From: Metopolophium dirhodum
Lineage: Eukaryota > Arthropoda > Insecta > Hemiptera > Aphididae
DNA: 64,000 bases
Direction: 5' to 3'
Assembly (NCBI RefSeq): GCF_019925205.1
Contig: NC_083562.1
Location: 1,054,001-1,118,000 of the forward strand
The notes under the pieces are model-generated. The model was not told the origin of the DNA, ran no database searches, and saw only the letters and a program-made list of their open reading frames with translations. Both the position numbers and the translations under genes were made by a program. This document shows, in pieces, positions 14,601 through 25,359 of the stretch (position 1 is its first letter; each line of letters opens with the position of its first letter).

Positions 14601-16162
14601 GTCAATTTTTTTATTTAATACGAGAAATATTCCAATAATTAATAAACGTAATAAATGCCCCAAATGGTATAAAATCTGCTAAAAGTGCAAAAAATATTGT
14701 GGTTACAAGTAAAGCTACTTAAGACATTAAAAAAAAAGATGTAAATGCATTGAATTCCAAGCCCTAGTAATTAATATATGTATTTACTTATTTTATTTTA
14801 ATGTCTAGCTTAAGAAAATTTATAAAACAAAAATGTATTTATACATAATATATAATATTTTATATGCATATTATGTGTGAAATTAAGAAATGTATCTTTA
14901 TAAATGCAGTATGTCTACTGTTGTTAACTCATAGTAAATCATTTTACTGATAAGTATTTATTATATTAAGTATAATATATATGCTTACATTTTTAATTAT
15001 TTCATGGCTATAATGTTTAGGTATCATTTTTTTCTTCAATTGAAAATGGATGTTATTGAAGGTCGTATTCTGTGTGATGCTGATCAAGCAGTATTACTTG
15101 CTAGTTATAGCATGCAAGGTAGTTTAAAACATACAAGACAAACATTAATCACATACAATTACAAATGTAATATACACAATTTAATTTATACATTTTTTTT
15201 TTAAATATACATAGCCGAGTTTGGGGATCATGATTTAGAAAAACATACATCTGAATATCTCAAAGATTTTCAACTTTTTCCAAAGGTACGAGTTTAGTTG
15301 AGAAATTGATATTTTTTATTTGCTTAGTCAATTAATATTACTAGAAAACAAGTTAAAATTAAAAATGTTAAAAGTGCTCTGGGATTTATTACTTGTGTTA
15401 AACTAATTAAATTTTGTTTTGTTAATATGTAGCAACTAATAGCAATACAAGGGCGTCTGGAAAGTCTCACAGAAGCTGTTATCTGCCAACATTTGGCTTT
15501 AGCAGGCTTACCCCAAGGGACTGCTGAAGAGTATTATATTATTGCAGCACAACAACTAGAAGGATATGGACAGGAAAAATTTCTAGCTAAAGTATATTAC
15601 AGAATATTTATTATTCATATTATTTGAATTCAGTAATGGTTTAATTTTGATTAATGTTTTAATATAAATTATTTTATGGTAATTTAGGATGATAATTCTA
15701 CTGAAGTGACTCTTGCAGTTAGTCTCAGAGGTGTAACAATTCAAAACCAAAACAGAAATACAATATTTCACCAGTGAGTATTAAGCATTTTTTTTTATAT
15801 ATATTTAATATTATAATAAAATGTCATTACTGTTATTTTTATTAGATGGGAGGATATAGCAAATGTTATAAATCATAAACGGTATTTTAGCATAGAAGAA
15901 CAACATGAGAATTTTATACAGTTTCAGTTTAATGATGTTGAAACTGCTAAATATGTTTGGAACATGTGTGTTTTGCAGGTAAACTATTATTTTTAAGTAA
16001 AACTATCATTGTTCATTCATTTGTGTGAAGTTGTTTTTTACTAATTATTGTTATTATATGTTTATAATTTAGCACATGTTTTATGGGCTACATGAAAAAA
16101 TTGATCAAACCGGTGACAACAAGGCTGACATAATGAGAAAAAATTTAAAATCTCATTTTGAC
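8640..16162 (+). CDS. Pez: Pez exons 1-8: FERM domain
   Basis: Coding exons: 8640-8816, 8887-9056, 15021-15118, 15215-15285, 15433-15591, 15688-15773, 15846-15978 and 16073-16162, giving residues 1-328. The F1 lobe holds IECTLSAESVGQECLDSV. The F2 lobe spans the exon 2 to exon 5 region, with QAEFGDHD matching QADFGDYN of PTPN14. The F3 lobe includes the stretch around NAETAKYVW-like FNDVETAKYVWNMCV. FERM domains bind membrane lipids and the tails of membrane proteins. Intron 2 (9057-15020) is about 6 kb and filled with transposons; introns 3 to 8 are only about 70-150 bp. Exon 3 begins GTATC directly after TTTAG, completing an Arg codon split across intron 2. Confidence 0.95.
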
Positions 16163-19100
16163 GTAAGCAGTCTGAAATATTATATATATAAGATAAATTG
16201 ATGTATTAACAATCATATATATATTTGTACTTTAGAATAATATAGAGAGCAGTAGAGAAGAATTAGATACCGTTGATGCTAAAGAATCAGGCATGATAAG
16301 AGGTTCATTTCCTTTTAATGGAGTTCGTGCTCAATCAACATCTTGTTTAGATTTGTCCTCTTCACAAGCAAGTGAAAAAGCACGATTGGAAAAAAATGGA
16401 CACAAATCTATGTAAGTAAAGAAAAATTATAGTGATGATTTTGTTATAGAATTTATAATTACATCTTCTAGCGGATTTAAATTATAGAGTTATAAAGTTT
16501 ATTTTTACATTTTTAACAGATCTAAATTGCCATCATACAGATTGGCCCCAGATTATGAAACTGCGGTTCAACGTAAATATTCGCAAGGAGACTATTACAA
16601 TCCGACTCCAAATTTAATTCCTACAACTTCTATAAGTCATCAAAATATAAATCTTCATCAGGTAAGATTGTACAACAAAATATTTGGACATATTAAATTA
16701 AATTTACCTATATTTTTTTGTGTTGGAGATGTCTAAGACTGACTAACAGTATTTGTGAATACACATTTAAACTTGCATTAAAACTTTGAACTGGGGGACG
16801 AGGTGGCCGAGCGGTCTAACGCGACGGATTCGGCACAGCCGGTCCGAGTTCGATCCTCGACCACTGGGCGGCATTTTTCTCCGTGCCAGTCACGGTGTCC
16901 GGAGAACAAGTGCCGCTATCCCCCCACCCCGGGGCACGGCAGAAACCTACGGGTGCCCCATTAGAAATTCTGCCAAACACAACACACGTGTATCAACCTA
17001 CCCAATATAAAAAAACCCACAGTGCCCTCCCCACACCACACCCAATGGCCTATGTTGTCGCGGGTTACCCTATAAAAAAAAAAAAAAAACTTTGAACTTT
17101 TATTTATTAGGCTTTTAATAATTCAATTTAAAAATATCTACTATTTTATTTATTTATGTGATAATCGTAATGTTACTAAATGTAATATTATCATTGATTA
17201 TAATTTATAAATATTATTATTATTATAATCAACATTAATATAATTATAATAATTATAGTAATAACTAAATAACTATAATAATTATCACACAATTATTGTG
17301 TAAATTAAGAAAAACATAACAAGGAATATAAATCGGCATTTGGCGTGCAGAGAATTTTATTACACAATGTTTTGGCCAAGTTCGGTCGGCATGCGTCATG
17401 CTCCCGTGGTTGAGCATTTTGTATTTTATGTTTATATAATTACCTACACTTAACTATACATTTTACTATCACTAAAAAATTTTCAAAATAATTTATCTCA
17501 TGTTGAACTATTTATAGGCATATGCAATTTTTGTTTGGTTAAAAAACTTGAAATGGAATACAATAGGCTCTTCCTTGTAAGTTGTTTTTAGTGGAAATAA
17601 AAAAAAATATAAGCATAAATCTACAATAGTTCAAAAACTCACGAAAATTTCCAAATTATTTTGATTTAGAAATTTATAAAAATGGTCTGATTTGAAAATT
17701 GAATACAAGATTTCTCATAAGTTTGTCTACTGTTATAAATAAAAAGTACTGGAAAGTCAAATTAAATTTTTATGAGCGTTTGACGTTACATTTTTTATAA
17801 AATTGGATATTCACTCCATTTCTCATGGAGAGATTTTCTTATCAGATTAAAAACGAACAACCATAGATGCTTGAAATTTACACCATTGTGTTTTATAATT
17901 TTCTATACTTGACAAAATATTCAAAATATTTTGACTTGTTTTGAGCTGTTTACGGCATCATAAATTAAATAATTTTTTCTTTCTTTAAATATCAATACAA
18001 TTTTATTTGTTGGATTGAAAAGTTAGAAAATTTAATTCAAGGCTCCCCACATATTGTTACAATAACAGTTTAAAAATATTCAAAATACGTATGCAAGACT
18101 TTATTTTATAAGCATTTAAAGTTCAAATTTCTTCAAAATGTATCATATGTACAATCATATTTGTGAAAATGTACAAATTATTTTGCAGTTAAAAATGTAT
18201 AAAATGTCTAATTTTTATTGCTAAGGATTGAAAATTGAAAATAAGGTTCCACTTAAGTAGTTCATACTGTAACCAAAAAATCTAAAAATTATATAAAGTT
18301 TTTTTTTAGTTATTTGATATTCAAGTTAGGACGAAATAAGATATTTAAACGAAGAAAAACAATTTTATTTTTGTGTTGTAATTTAAAAATATTATTTGTG
18401 GGTACTTGAAACTTCTAAATTAATTATATACAAGTAATATAATTTAACTTACCAGCTACCGTATTACAGGGGCGTCATTTCAGTTTTAAAATAGGGCCAT
18501 GTTGGAGTAATTTCTAACATTACTATTAGGGATGAAAAATAATTTATATTTTAAGTGATAACACTGATAGAAGTATAATACTATTATTCATTAATATACA
18601 TTTTCTTTCTATATCTTAAATATCTGAGTATATCTATGTATATCTCTTTATTTATAAAATATTTCTATCTTATATTAATTATTTCAATATTTAACTGATA
18701 CATCAGGCCTTGGCGCCAGCATGAAATTAAGGCAGGCAAATATGATACGGCAAAAAATAGGGCCACCAATGTATACCCTGCAATACCCCAAATAGCGCAC
18801 CTGTCATATTAATTATAACATAAAATATCCTTAGCTGACAAACTGTCTCTGCTCAGAATCATTTTTCGTATATAATGATATTATATTATTGAATTCAAAT
18901 TTAACACCACCCATTACAGTGACTCACTGTAACATACTCTATGTACAGCAGAGCGGCACCCACTTATTGGCTTTTTTGCATTTGGAGTCGAAAAATTGTA
19001 TATTTTAAGTCGATACATTTTTAATCACAATATATAATACCTCCTCCCATTCATTTTTGGTAGTGCCGGTCCTGTACATAAAAGTTTATATTTATTAACA

Positions 19101-22100
19101 ATCCTACATTTTTTGTGTTGTTTTACATTAGCTGTTTCTAATAATAATAATACATTCTATGTTTCAATTAGTGTAGTCATAAAATGTCAGTCATTTTTGA
19201 TATACGAAGAATTGTTAACTTGTAGGTCAAAGGTTTTTTTATTTGCCAAATTGAAATATATTAAGAAATGTTCCAATAATTATAATTTATACTATCTATC
19301 ATATTATTTATTAATCAGATCACTAAAGCTACTATACATGATCATAAATTAATAATTATAATACTTATATTTGTTATTATAAGGTAGTATATTGCTATTT
19401 TTCATTCTCTTAAGTAATTTAACCATCTAACTATTCTAATCAGACAGGCATTTTTGATTACAGTTATCATTTTATCATAATGGATTCAATAGTATAATCA
19501 TAAATAATAAGTCTATAGTCTATAGTATTATAATAATAATATAAAATAAATTTGATTCTATATTTTGCTTACAATAAGCATGCTTAACTTTTTGATCAAA
19601 CATAACATATTAATTAATTTCTCGTTCTTAAGTTATAGGTATACCACGGGGTAGGTTATTCTTATAATGAAACTAACTTGTGGGTTTTTTAAATTGATAC
19701 AAAATAAATACACCAGTCAAGTTTTAAATTATAAATTAAAATATATTAACAGAAACCTATGAGACAAGTATTACCTTAAAAAGTATAATCCTTAATTTTT
19801 TAACTAATTTTATATATTTTTACAAAGATAATATTCAAGTACAAAATTATTTTATCAGAATGTTTTTTTTAAAAATATTTTAGGACTTTTATTGAAAAAC
19901 TTCCCAAAGTTATCATTAATGTAGTTAATTAGTAGTAATATTTAATTTATATGCTTGCAAGGATACATATTATAATTAGTGCCATATGAAATATACTAAA
20001 ATTTTGATTTTCATATGTATCTATGTGATTAATTATTATTATTTTTTTTATTTTTTTTAGTACAACAATGATTATAAGCAATTTCCTGATGTCACTCAAG
20101 TGAACATAGTATCACCTGTTCATCCCATTCATGGGTGTGTACCTATAATTATTATTAGTCGTGTCACACTTCATAAAAGCATAATAATGGTATTATAATA
20201 CTGGTATTCATTGAAATATTTTCAGAAAAACATCAGAATTAGATATTTCAGTTCAGGACACTGAATACATACAAATATTCAAACCACCGCCGCCTTATCC
20301 AATTAGTTATAGCACACCTGATTTAGCAAGAGCGTGTCCATTAGGGTACACTCAAAATCTAGTAAGTTTTTATTTAATTTACTCCTTTAGTTTTTTAATA
20401 ATATATATTTATTATTATTTAGATTAATATATATTTATTACTTTCTAGGTAAGTGGTTCAAGTCCTGATCTTTTGTCATCTAGAGGTCATAATTGCCAGA
20501 TTGTCCCAAATCGTTACAACGCTTCTCATATGTTGACAAATTCCGATACACACAGGACTTACACAAATTTAAACGCGTTGCTTGAACCAAAAAAGGTTTA
20601 TTTTTTTTCTTTAAAAACTGCTTTGGTTCAGTAAATAGTTATCACTTATCTATTTTTCTTAAAGAATTTAGATGAATTTCGCACGGGTTTTAATGGAAAC
20701 AATATGATGTACTATATGGGTCAACATGGTCCTATTTTAAATCAACCAATAACTAGTATGATTGTAAATGAAAGGCCACATAATTGCAGTGCAGGTAAGT
20801 TTTTACTCTATAAAATAACTAACCACAACAGGATATCTAGGTATAATTTTTAATAACATAAAATCCAGTAGTAATATACAATAAAATGTTCTCATTTAAT
20901 AATATAAAATTATTACTTCATAGTTGTTTTTGAAAAGGTTATTTATTTTCATATAATTGAATGAAATAAAGTTAAAAATGACCAAAATAAATCAATCATT
21001 GTTGGAATTTTTCACTCAGTAAATAATAAATATAATGACAGTTGATCACATAATATATTCAACATTATATTTATTTTGTCCCAAAAGTCACATTGTGTGA
21101 TACAGAATATTTGGGATAAACCGTATATTTAAAACTATTAAAGACTTAAATTACAACATAAACGATAATGATAACATTTTGAATAAAATTATCTTATGAT
21201 ATTTACCAGAAAATTACATTAATATTCTGGATTTTCAGTTAATAATACATTTTTCTTACTACCAACTCCAAACTTCAAAAGCACGATCAAGAATTTCTAA
21301 TTTGTCGATAATTTAATAGTTCTAGGTAAATGTACTGAACCTATTTATGAAAACGTACCGTTGCCGTGGAATTCTAAAGATGTTCGAAGCCGTGCAGCTG
21401 GTGCACAAGTAGCTTCTGAGATCAAATCACCTATTAGTAAGGTGCCTCATCAAGTGCAGCCAGTGAAGGAAGAAATTACTGTTGAAAAACAAAAACACGA
21501 AGTTATGCCAATAAAAAACAACACTTTGGATATAAGCAGTAGTTCTAATGTATCATCACAAGTAGTTTCAACGTCAATTATTCATTCAGCAGAACAGTCC
21601 TTTGGTAAATATAATATTAGTATTAAATTGTAGACAATAGTGTATATTTATGTTAATTAAATAAAAATTTACCTTTCTTATTTCCTGTACTAATTTTTAG
21701 ATTCTTCAAATCAAAGTAGTAGCAGCGGAACATTAAAAAAAGAAGGAAGGAGTAAAAATCGCCGAAAGTGGGCAGGTTTGTTGAGTGGTGCAGTGAAAAG
21801 TAAAACATTGAACAGAAATGGTGACGTAAGTGTGGAGGAATTTAACAAACGTCATTCTACTGTTCCACGACTTCCTATACCTTCAACTATTTCTAAAGAC
21901 ACTATGGTATGTACTATGTACTATGTACTATGTAGAATGTAGATTATAATTAATTTATATTTTTACAACTACAACCAATTCTAATTTGTATTTTAAAATT
22001 TTAGTGCCAAATCTTAGAGCATAAATTAGGAGACACACAGTTATTTCATGAATTTGATAAAATTACAAAAGTTAAACCAAATGCAGAATTTTCTACAGCT

Positions 22101-23980
22101 TTTGTATTAGAAAATTATTCAAGGAATAGGTATTTATTTTGCTTATTTTTTTTTTGTTGATTACTTATTCATAAACATATTTACATAGACACAAGGATAT
22201 TCTACCTTATGAAGAAAATCGTGTCCGTCTATCACCGAGTAAAGAAAATCGATTTGGATATATCAATGCATCTCATATTACCGTGAGTTAGATTATTTTG
22301 TATTTTTAACAATTATCAGTTAAATCATTAATTTTTAAATTTTGAATGTTTATGTTATCAGGCATCAGTGGGAAACGAACAGAGATTTTACATAGCTACA
22401 CAGACACCATTGCCAAGTACGGTGAATCATTTTTGGCAAATGGTATGGGAGGCTGGAGTACACCTTGTCCTTGATTTGTCCCTACCTAAAATCAATTCTA
22501 TAGATGAAAATTATGGAAAATACTTTCCAACAGTTGCTGATCATTCTGTACAATTTGGGGAGGTAAGTGTATTGTTTTTTTCAACCTTATTAATTATTAA
22601 TACTTAATGTTGCAACTGGTTAATTTTATCAACTTTTATTTTAGTATCATGTGTGGTTACAATTTACACAGGAGACTGGTCATTGTGTCACTAGTAAATT
22701 AAAATTGCAACACAACTCATCTAGAAGATCAAGAAGTGTCTGGCATTTACGGTATGATCAATGGGTAGAGCAGGATTGTCCGACAGATGTTTCACATTTT
22801 CTTGGTTAGTGATAGTCATTAGTAGAATCAAGAAAACTAGAATAAGGAGACTATACTTTGTTTAGAAAGGAACATCCCTAAACAATTAAATTAGTTACAA
22901 AATTAAAAGTCCACAATCTATGCATGGTCAGTTTTGTTGTTACTTTAAACCACATAGTATAGGAATTATTTGCGTTTTCATTACTTATTTGTGTAAATCA
23001 TTAAATTTAACATTCCATTGTTAATTGTTATTTCATTTGATGTACTGGATAAATTAGTATGACATAATAATACAATTTTGAATATACAATATATATTCTG
23101 TTCACTGTATTAATTCAGTATTGTTTTTAATTTAATTTTACACAAAGTGAATAATAAAATGTAGATGAAGACAAGTACATACACGGCATACATACTTTGT
23201 ATGAAAGCATAATTTTACATGTTACACAACTTATAATGTAATGGGGCATGGTTCAAAATATTACCTGTGTTTTCCAAAAAAAATTTAAAAAAACATTAAT
23301 AATTCCAATATTACAAGGGTAAAGGAGGAGAGCAACAGATGTGTCCGCAGCTTGTGGCTGTCTAACTGTGCGCCTCATCTCATGGTTTTTCAAGTGGGAG
23401 GTTTGGTCTCCTAAATCTAGTTTTTTGAGTAGCATACATAGTTCAAATAACTAAATGTATTTGTTGTCAATAGGTTTCTTGGAAGAAATGAGTTCAGTGC
23501 GTGAACACACAATCACAGAAATACCAACTGGACAAAATCGTAATCCACCGATTCTTGTCCATTGCAGTACAGGAGTGGGTAGAACTGGCCTTACAGTATT
23601 AACTGATCTTCTACTATACACACTAGATCACAATCAGGTATGAGTTAATTTTGAAATTGAGATAATATAATTAATATACCTTATATTTTCTTATTTTCTT
23701 ATGTAAGCGATAATGAAAATAAAAATTTGTAGATTAATATTTTATTTAAAAAACTTAATTGGAAATGTCAATAACTAATAAAATCAGATTATATTATATC
23801 CTAATTTATTGTACTATGATAAAATAATTATTAATTAATGTGTTTTTTTAGGAATTGGACATACCTAAAACCATATTACTGGCTCGACACCAACGCATGT
23901 TGTTTGTGGAAACAGTTGCTCAATACAAATTTGTACATTCATTGCTCATTTACTATTTGAAAAATTCACGTCTCATTTAG
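8640..23980 (+). CDS. Pez: FERM-domain protein tyrosine phosphatase, Pez / PTPN14-PTPN21 family (22 coding exons, spliced)
   Basis: The spliced reading frame is 3147 nt (1048 residues plus stop). It begins MPLKLLRLKKSRQYNVVSK, like the vertebrate PTPN14 start, and ends in the family-typical KNSRLI. Order: FERM domain (about residues 20-305), a long linker with one PPxY motif (KPPPPYP, 479-483), and a PTP domain (about 765-1048). Human PTPN14 is somewhat longer, mainly in the linker. Family members act at cell junctions and the cortex and bind WW-domain proteins such as Yorkie/YAP or Kibra; that role is carried over by homology. The PTP signature HCSTGVGRTG is intact (Cys982, Arg988), but WPD is WVE (938-940) and the Q-loop Gln is Glu1026, so activity may be weak or absent. 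All 22 exons have GT..AG borders and compatible phases, with no stop or frameshift. An in-frame ATG at 8613 is rejected because a splice acceptor separates it from 8640. Confidence 0.96.
9441..9977. mobile_element. hAT-like non-autonomous DNA transposon in Pez intron 2
   Basis: A 537-bp insertion flanked by a perfect 8-bp target duplication, AAAATATG (9433-9440 and 9978-9985). The terminal inverted repeats are CAAGGCTGGGCA on the left and the reverse complement of TGCCTAGCCTTG on the right. The interior is built from TTAACTTAACT-type and TTAAAAAGTTAA-type repeats and has no coding frame. The 8-bp duplication and CA-GG ends fit the hAT superfamily. Confidence 0.88.
10515..10721. mobile_element. 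Short hAT-like MITE in Pez intron 2
   Basis: A 207-bp element with 14-bp terminal inverted repeats CAGGGCCGGATTGG / CCAATCCGGCCCTG. The flanking octamers TATATCGT and TTTATCGG agree at 6 of 8 positions, as expected for an aged hAT target duplication. Just inside the left end is a short hairpin (CTACCGAGA..TCTCGGTAG). No coding frame. Confidence 0.8.
11879..12354. mobile_element. Foldback MITE, internally deleted copy, in Pez intron 2
   Basis: The outer arms are inverted repeats of roughly 90 bp: CCGGTTGATTCTTTTATCAA at the left mirrors TTGATAAAAGAATCACCCGG at the right, and the similarity runs inward through the TTTCAAGTCGCTTA / TAAGCGACTTGAAA block. TATA flanks both ends. The palindromic core CAGGGTAACCCTG (about 12200-12212) lies off-centre, 327 bp from the left end but 148 bp from the right, so the right arm has lost about 180 bp compared with the full copy at 61694-62290. 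No coding frame. Confidence 0.88.
12768..13084. mobile_element. hAT-like MITE in Pez intron 2
   Basis: An element of about 317 bp with ends AGAGATGGGCCAATACTA and TAGTATCGGCCTATCCCTCA, which are imperfect inverted repeats, and a likely 8-bp target duplication TTATAATT (12760-12767 and 13085-13092). The interior is enriched in ATCGGT-type and GGTATCGG-type phrases and has no coding frame. The exact end bases are uncertain by one or two positions. Confidence 0.7.
14210..14765. mobile_element. hAT-like non-autonomous element in Pez intron 2
   Basis: A 556-bp insertion with weak terminal inverted repeats (TTAGGGCTCTG / CCAAGCCCT) and a perfect target duplication AGTAATTA (14202-14209 and 14766-14773). 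The interior is AT-rich with repeated ATGCTCTAAAAGT-like phrases and no coding frame. Superfamily is inferred only from the 8-bp duplication and the AGGGC end. Confidence 0.65.
16236..21906 (+). CDS. Pez: Pez exons 9-16: linker with PPxY motif
   Basis: Coding exons: 16236-16411, 16520-16661, 20061-20134, 20226-20361, 20449-20595, 20665-20794, 21326-21604 and 21701-21906, giving residues 329-758. The linker is low in structure and rich in Ser, Asn and Thr. Short islands are conserved with PTPN14: LPSYRLAPDYETAV, KPPPPYP followed by STPDLA, and VSGSSPDL. The PPPPY is a predicted WW-domain ligand. Only one PPxY is seen, whereas PTPN14 has two. Exon 16 carries a basic patch (KKEGRSKNRRKWAG). The donor at 20134/20135 (CATGG|GTGTGT) is weaker than the others, but the phase requires it. 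Confidence 0.92.
16793..17085 (+). mobile_element. tRNA-derived SINE with poly(A) tail in Pez intron 10
   Basis: A 5' tRNA-like head, with box A GTGGCCGAGCGG and box B GGTCCGAGTTCGATCC, is followed by a G+C-rich body of about 220 bp and ends in an A-rich tail (about 17074-17089). A perfect 13-bp target duplication AAAACTTTGAACT flanks it (16780-16792 and about 17086-17098). The head resembles a Leu/Ser-type tRNA with a long variable arm. It lies in the same orientation as Pez. The perfect duplication and the long tail indicate a young insertion. It has no ORF of its own and would depend on a LINE for mobility. Confidence 0.93.
17470..18460 (+). repeat. Family A dispersed repeat, long copy in Pez intron 10
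   Basis: About 1 kb of AT-rich sequence sharing phrases with the copies at 3050-4117 and 42950-44449, for example GAACTATTTATAGGCATATG, AAAAAACTTGAAA, ATGGAATACAA..CTC and a terminal ACTTACCAGCT. The copy is interrupted at its end by a hAT-like element at 18467. No coding frame. Confidence 0.65.
18467..18803. mobile_element. hAT-like MITE inserted beside family A repeat
   Basis: A 337-bp element with ends CAGGGGCGTCATTTCAG and CCCCAAATAGCGCACCTG, imperfect inverted repeats that both start with CAGG-GCG. The flanking octamers CCGTATTA and TCATATTA agree at 6 of 8 positions. No coding frame is seen. Confidence 0.65.
18812..18990 (+). repeat. Family A end module
   Basis: It contains GACAAACTGTCTCTGCTCAGAATCA, a T-rich segment ending ATTGAATTC, CCACCCATTACAGTGACTCA, GTACAGCAGAGCGGCACC and CACTTATTGGCTT. 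This is the same order as at 338-482 and as the reverse complement of 42950-43090. It marks the right end of the copy broken by the hAT-like element, or an independent fragment. Confidence 0.7.
19000..20060 (+). other. Remainder of Pez intron 10, no further feature
   Basis: AT-rich intronic DNA between the family A end module and the splice acceptor (a run of T ending TTTAG at 20060). No repeat with recognisable ends, RNA gene or coding frame was seen. Confidence 0.6.
22005..23980 (+). CDS. Pez: Pez exons 17-22: PTP catalytic domain
   Basis: Coding exons: 22005-22129, 22189-22282, 22362-22562, 22645-22804, 23474-23637 and 23852-23980, giving residues 759-1048. The N-terminal helix, LPYEENRV, GYINASHI, FYIATQTPLP and FWQMVWEAGV match the PTP fold. 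The P-loop is VHCSTGVGRTG. The substrate-recognition loop reads RNRHKD where PTP1B has Lys-Asn-Arg-Tyr. The acid loop reads YDQWVEQDCP instead of the WPD form. The Q-loop reads VETVAQYKFVH, with Glu in place of the first Gln. The stretch after MVWE, which normally contains a conserved Lys/Glu-rich loop, is strongly changed (LDLSLPKINSIDEN). Intron 20 (22805-23473) contains a G+C-richer block at about 23310-23430 of unknown origin. Confidence 0.94.
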
Positions 23981-24801
23981 TCAAAACTATGAGTACAGTA
24001 TGATTGTTATGCTCAAAATACCAGTAAACAATACAGGGTCAACATGTTAAATATTGATTAAATATATAAGTTTGTGTGTGTGTATGTGTGTGTACCCAAA
24101 TAGAAATAGAAAATGACATCCATAAAAGAACAAAACATTTTACAGTATTTTATAATAGTGCAAATAATACAATCAATATTAAAAATAAATACAAATATTA
24201 TATTTATATTTATTTTTATTGATGTCAGTAATTTTTTTTTTAGAATGAATTTAGTTCATTAACAAATATTTTATTCCTTTAACAGTAGTAATGTACTTGT
24301 TTTATTTTACAAAAAATGTTTGCTACATTAACTTAGTATTACATATTATTATTGTTTAATTTCAGTATACTAAGAAATAAGAATATAATTCTTAATTTTA
24401 TAAGTCAATGTCTTAAGGGCATAAATCAAGTATTAAATCCTTACAAATGTTAAGATATTAGTTTAATTTAATTATAAATTATTGTTTACAACTTAACATG
24501 CACTATGTATTTATAATTATCTTTAAATGAAGTATTATATATTATTTATTATTTATATATGTTATGTAACAGTAACATGCATTTATCATGATGCCGGCCA
24601 TGATTATGTACGCCCCTAGTGGTCAGTTATATTATTGAAAAAAAAAAACATTAATTTTATTTTTTAAGAACAAATTTTTTTCTATTTTACTACTATTTCG
24701 GTATTAATAATTTAATTATTGTTAAATGTTGATTTGTCGATACTATACATTTGTTATAATTATTTAACTTTGTTAACAGCATAATATTTTATACAAATAA
24801 A
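23981..24801 (+). other. Pez 3' untranslated region (extent uncertain)
   Basis: Downstream of the TAG at 23978-23980 the sequence is AT-rich, with a GT-repeat tract at about 24072-24094. Candidate AATAAA polyadenylation signals are at 24184-24189 and 24796-24801. Sequence alone does not show which is used. Confidence 0.4.
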
Positions 24802-24860
24802 TGATGATTTTTGTAACATTACTCAACAATAACCAAGGTTTTACAACATTTAAATGTAGT

Positions 24861-25045
24861 GTAGTCGAGCAGTTCACCATCCAACACGACCATTAGCTTG
24901 TAACAAATTAGGGCTGGTTGCTGAATGTCGGTTCACCATTATAAGCTTAAGGGGGGCTTTTGGGGCTAAGGTTCGGGATGTCCTCAAAGTAAGCCCGCAC
25001 AATAAGTCAGGCAGGTCTGTCATCATTAGAGACCGCCTGCAATTA
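24861..25045. other. Unassigned G+C-richer block downstream of Pez
   Basis: A segment clearly richer in G+C than its flanks. It contains GTTCACCAT twice (24870s and 24930s), a G run (AAGGGGGGCTTTTGGGGC) and a possible stem formed by GGCAGGTCT and AGACCGCC. No coding frame, tRNA boxes or target duplication was identified. It may be a SINE or transposon remnant. Confidence 0.3.
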
Positions 25046-25359
25046 GTATGGGTACTATATAACTATTATATATGCAACATTTTGTACTAAACCAGAATAT
25101 TTTAATAAATATAAATAAACATTTGTTCAGTAAGTATACGAAAATAGAATAGACAAGTTGTTCAGCATAGAGACAAAATATGCTGTTAAGAAACTGTAAA
25201 ACTATAAAATATTCGATATGTGGTTATGTCATCATAGTAAATACCTATGAAACGGTTCACGTACTCTACGAGGCACCGTTGCGTACAAATGGATAACTCT
25301 TATTTTATTTCAGTATAAAATGTACGTGTTTATTTCCATTAGGTGTATGAATGAATTAT

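Noticed and set aside
16793..16870. Functional tRNA gene
   Set aside because: The head carries tRNA promoter boxes but has no paired acceptor stem. The long body, A-rich tail and target duplication show a SINE.
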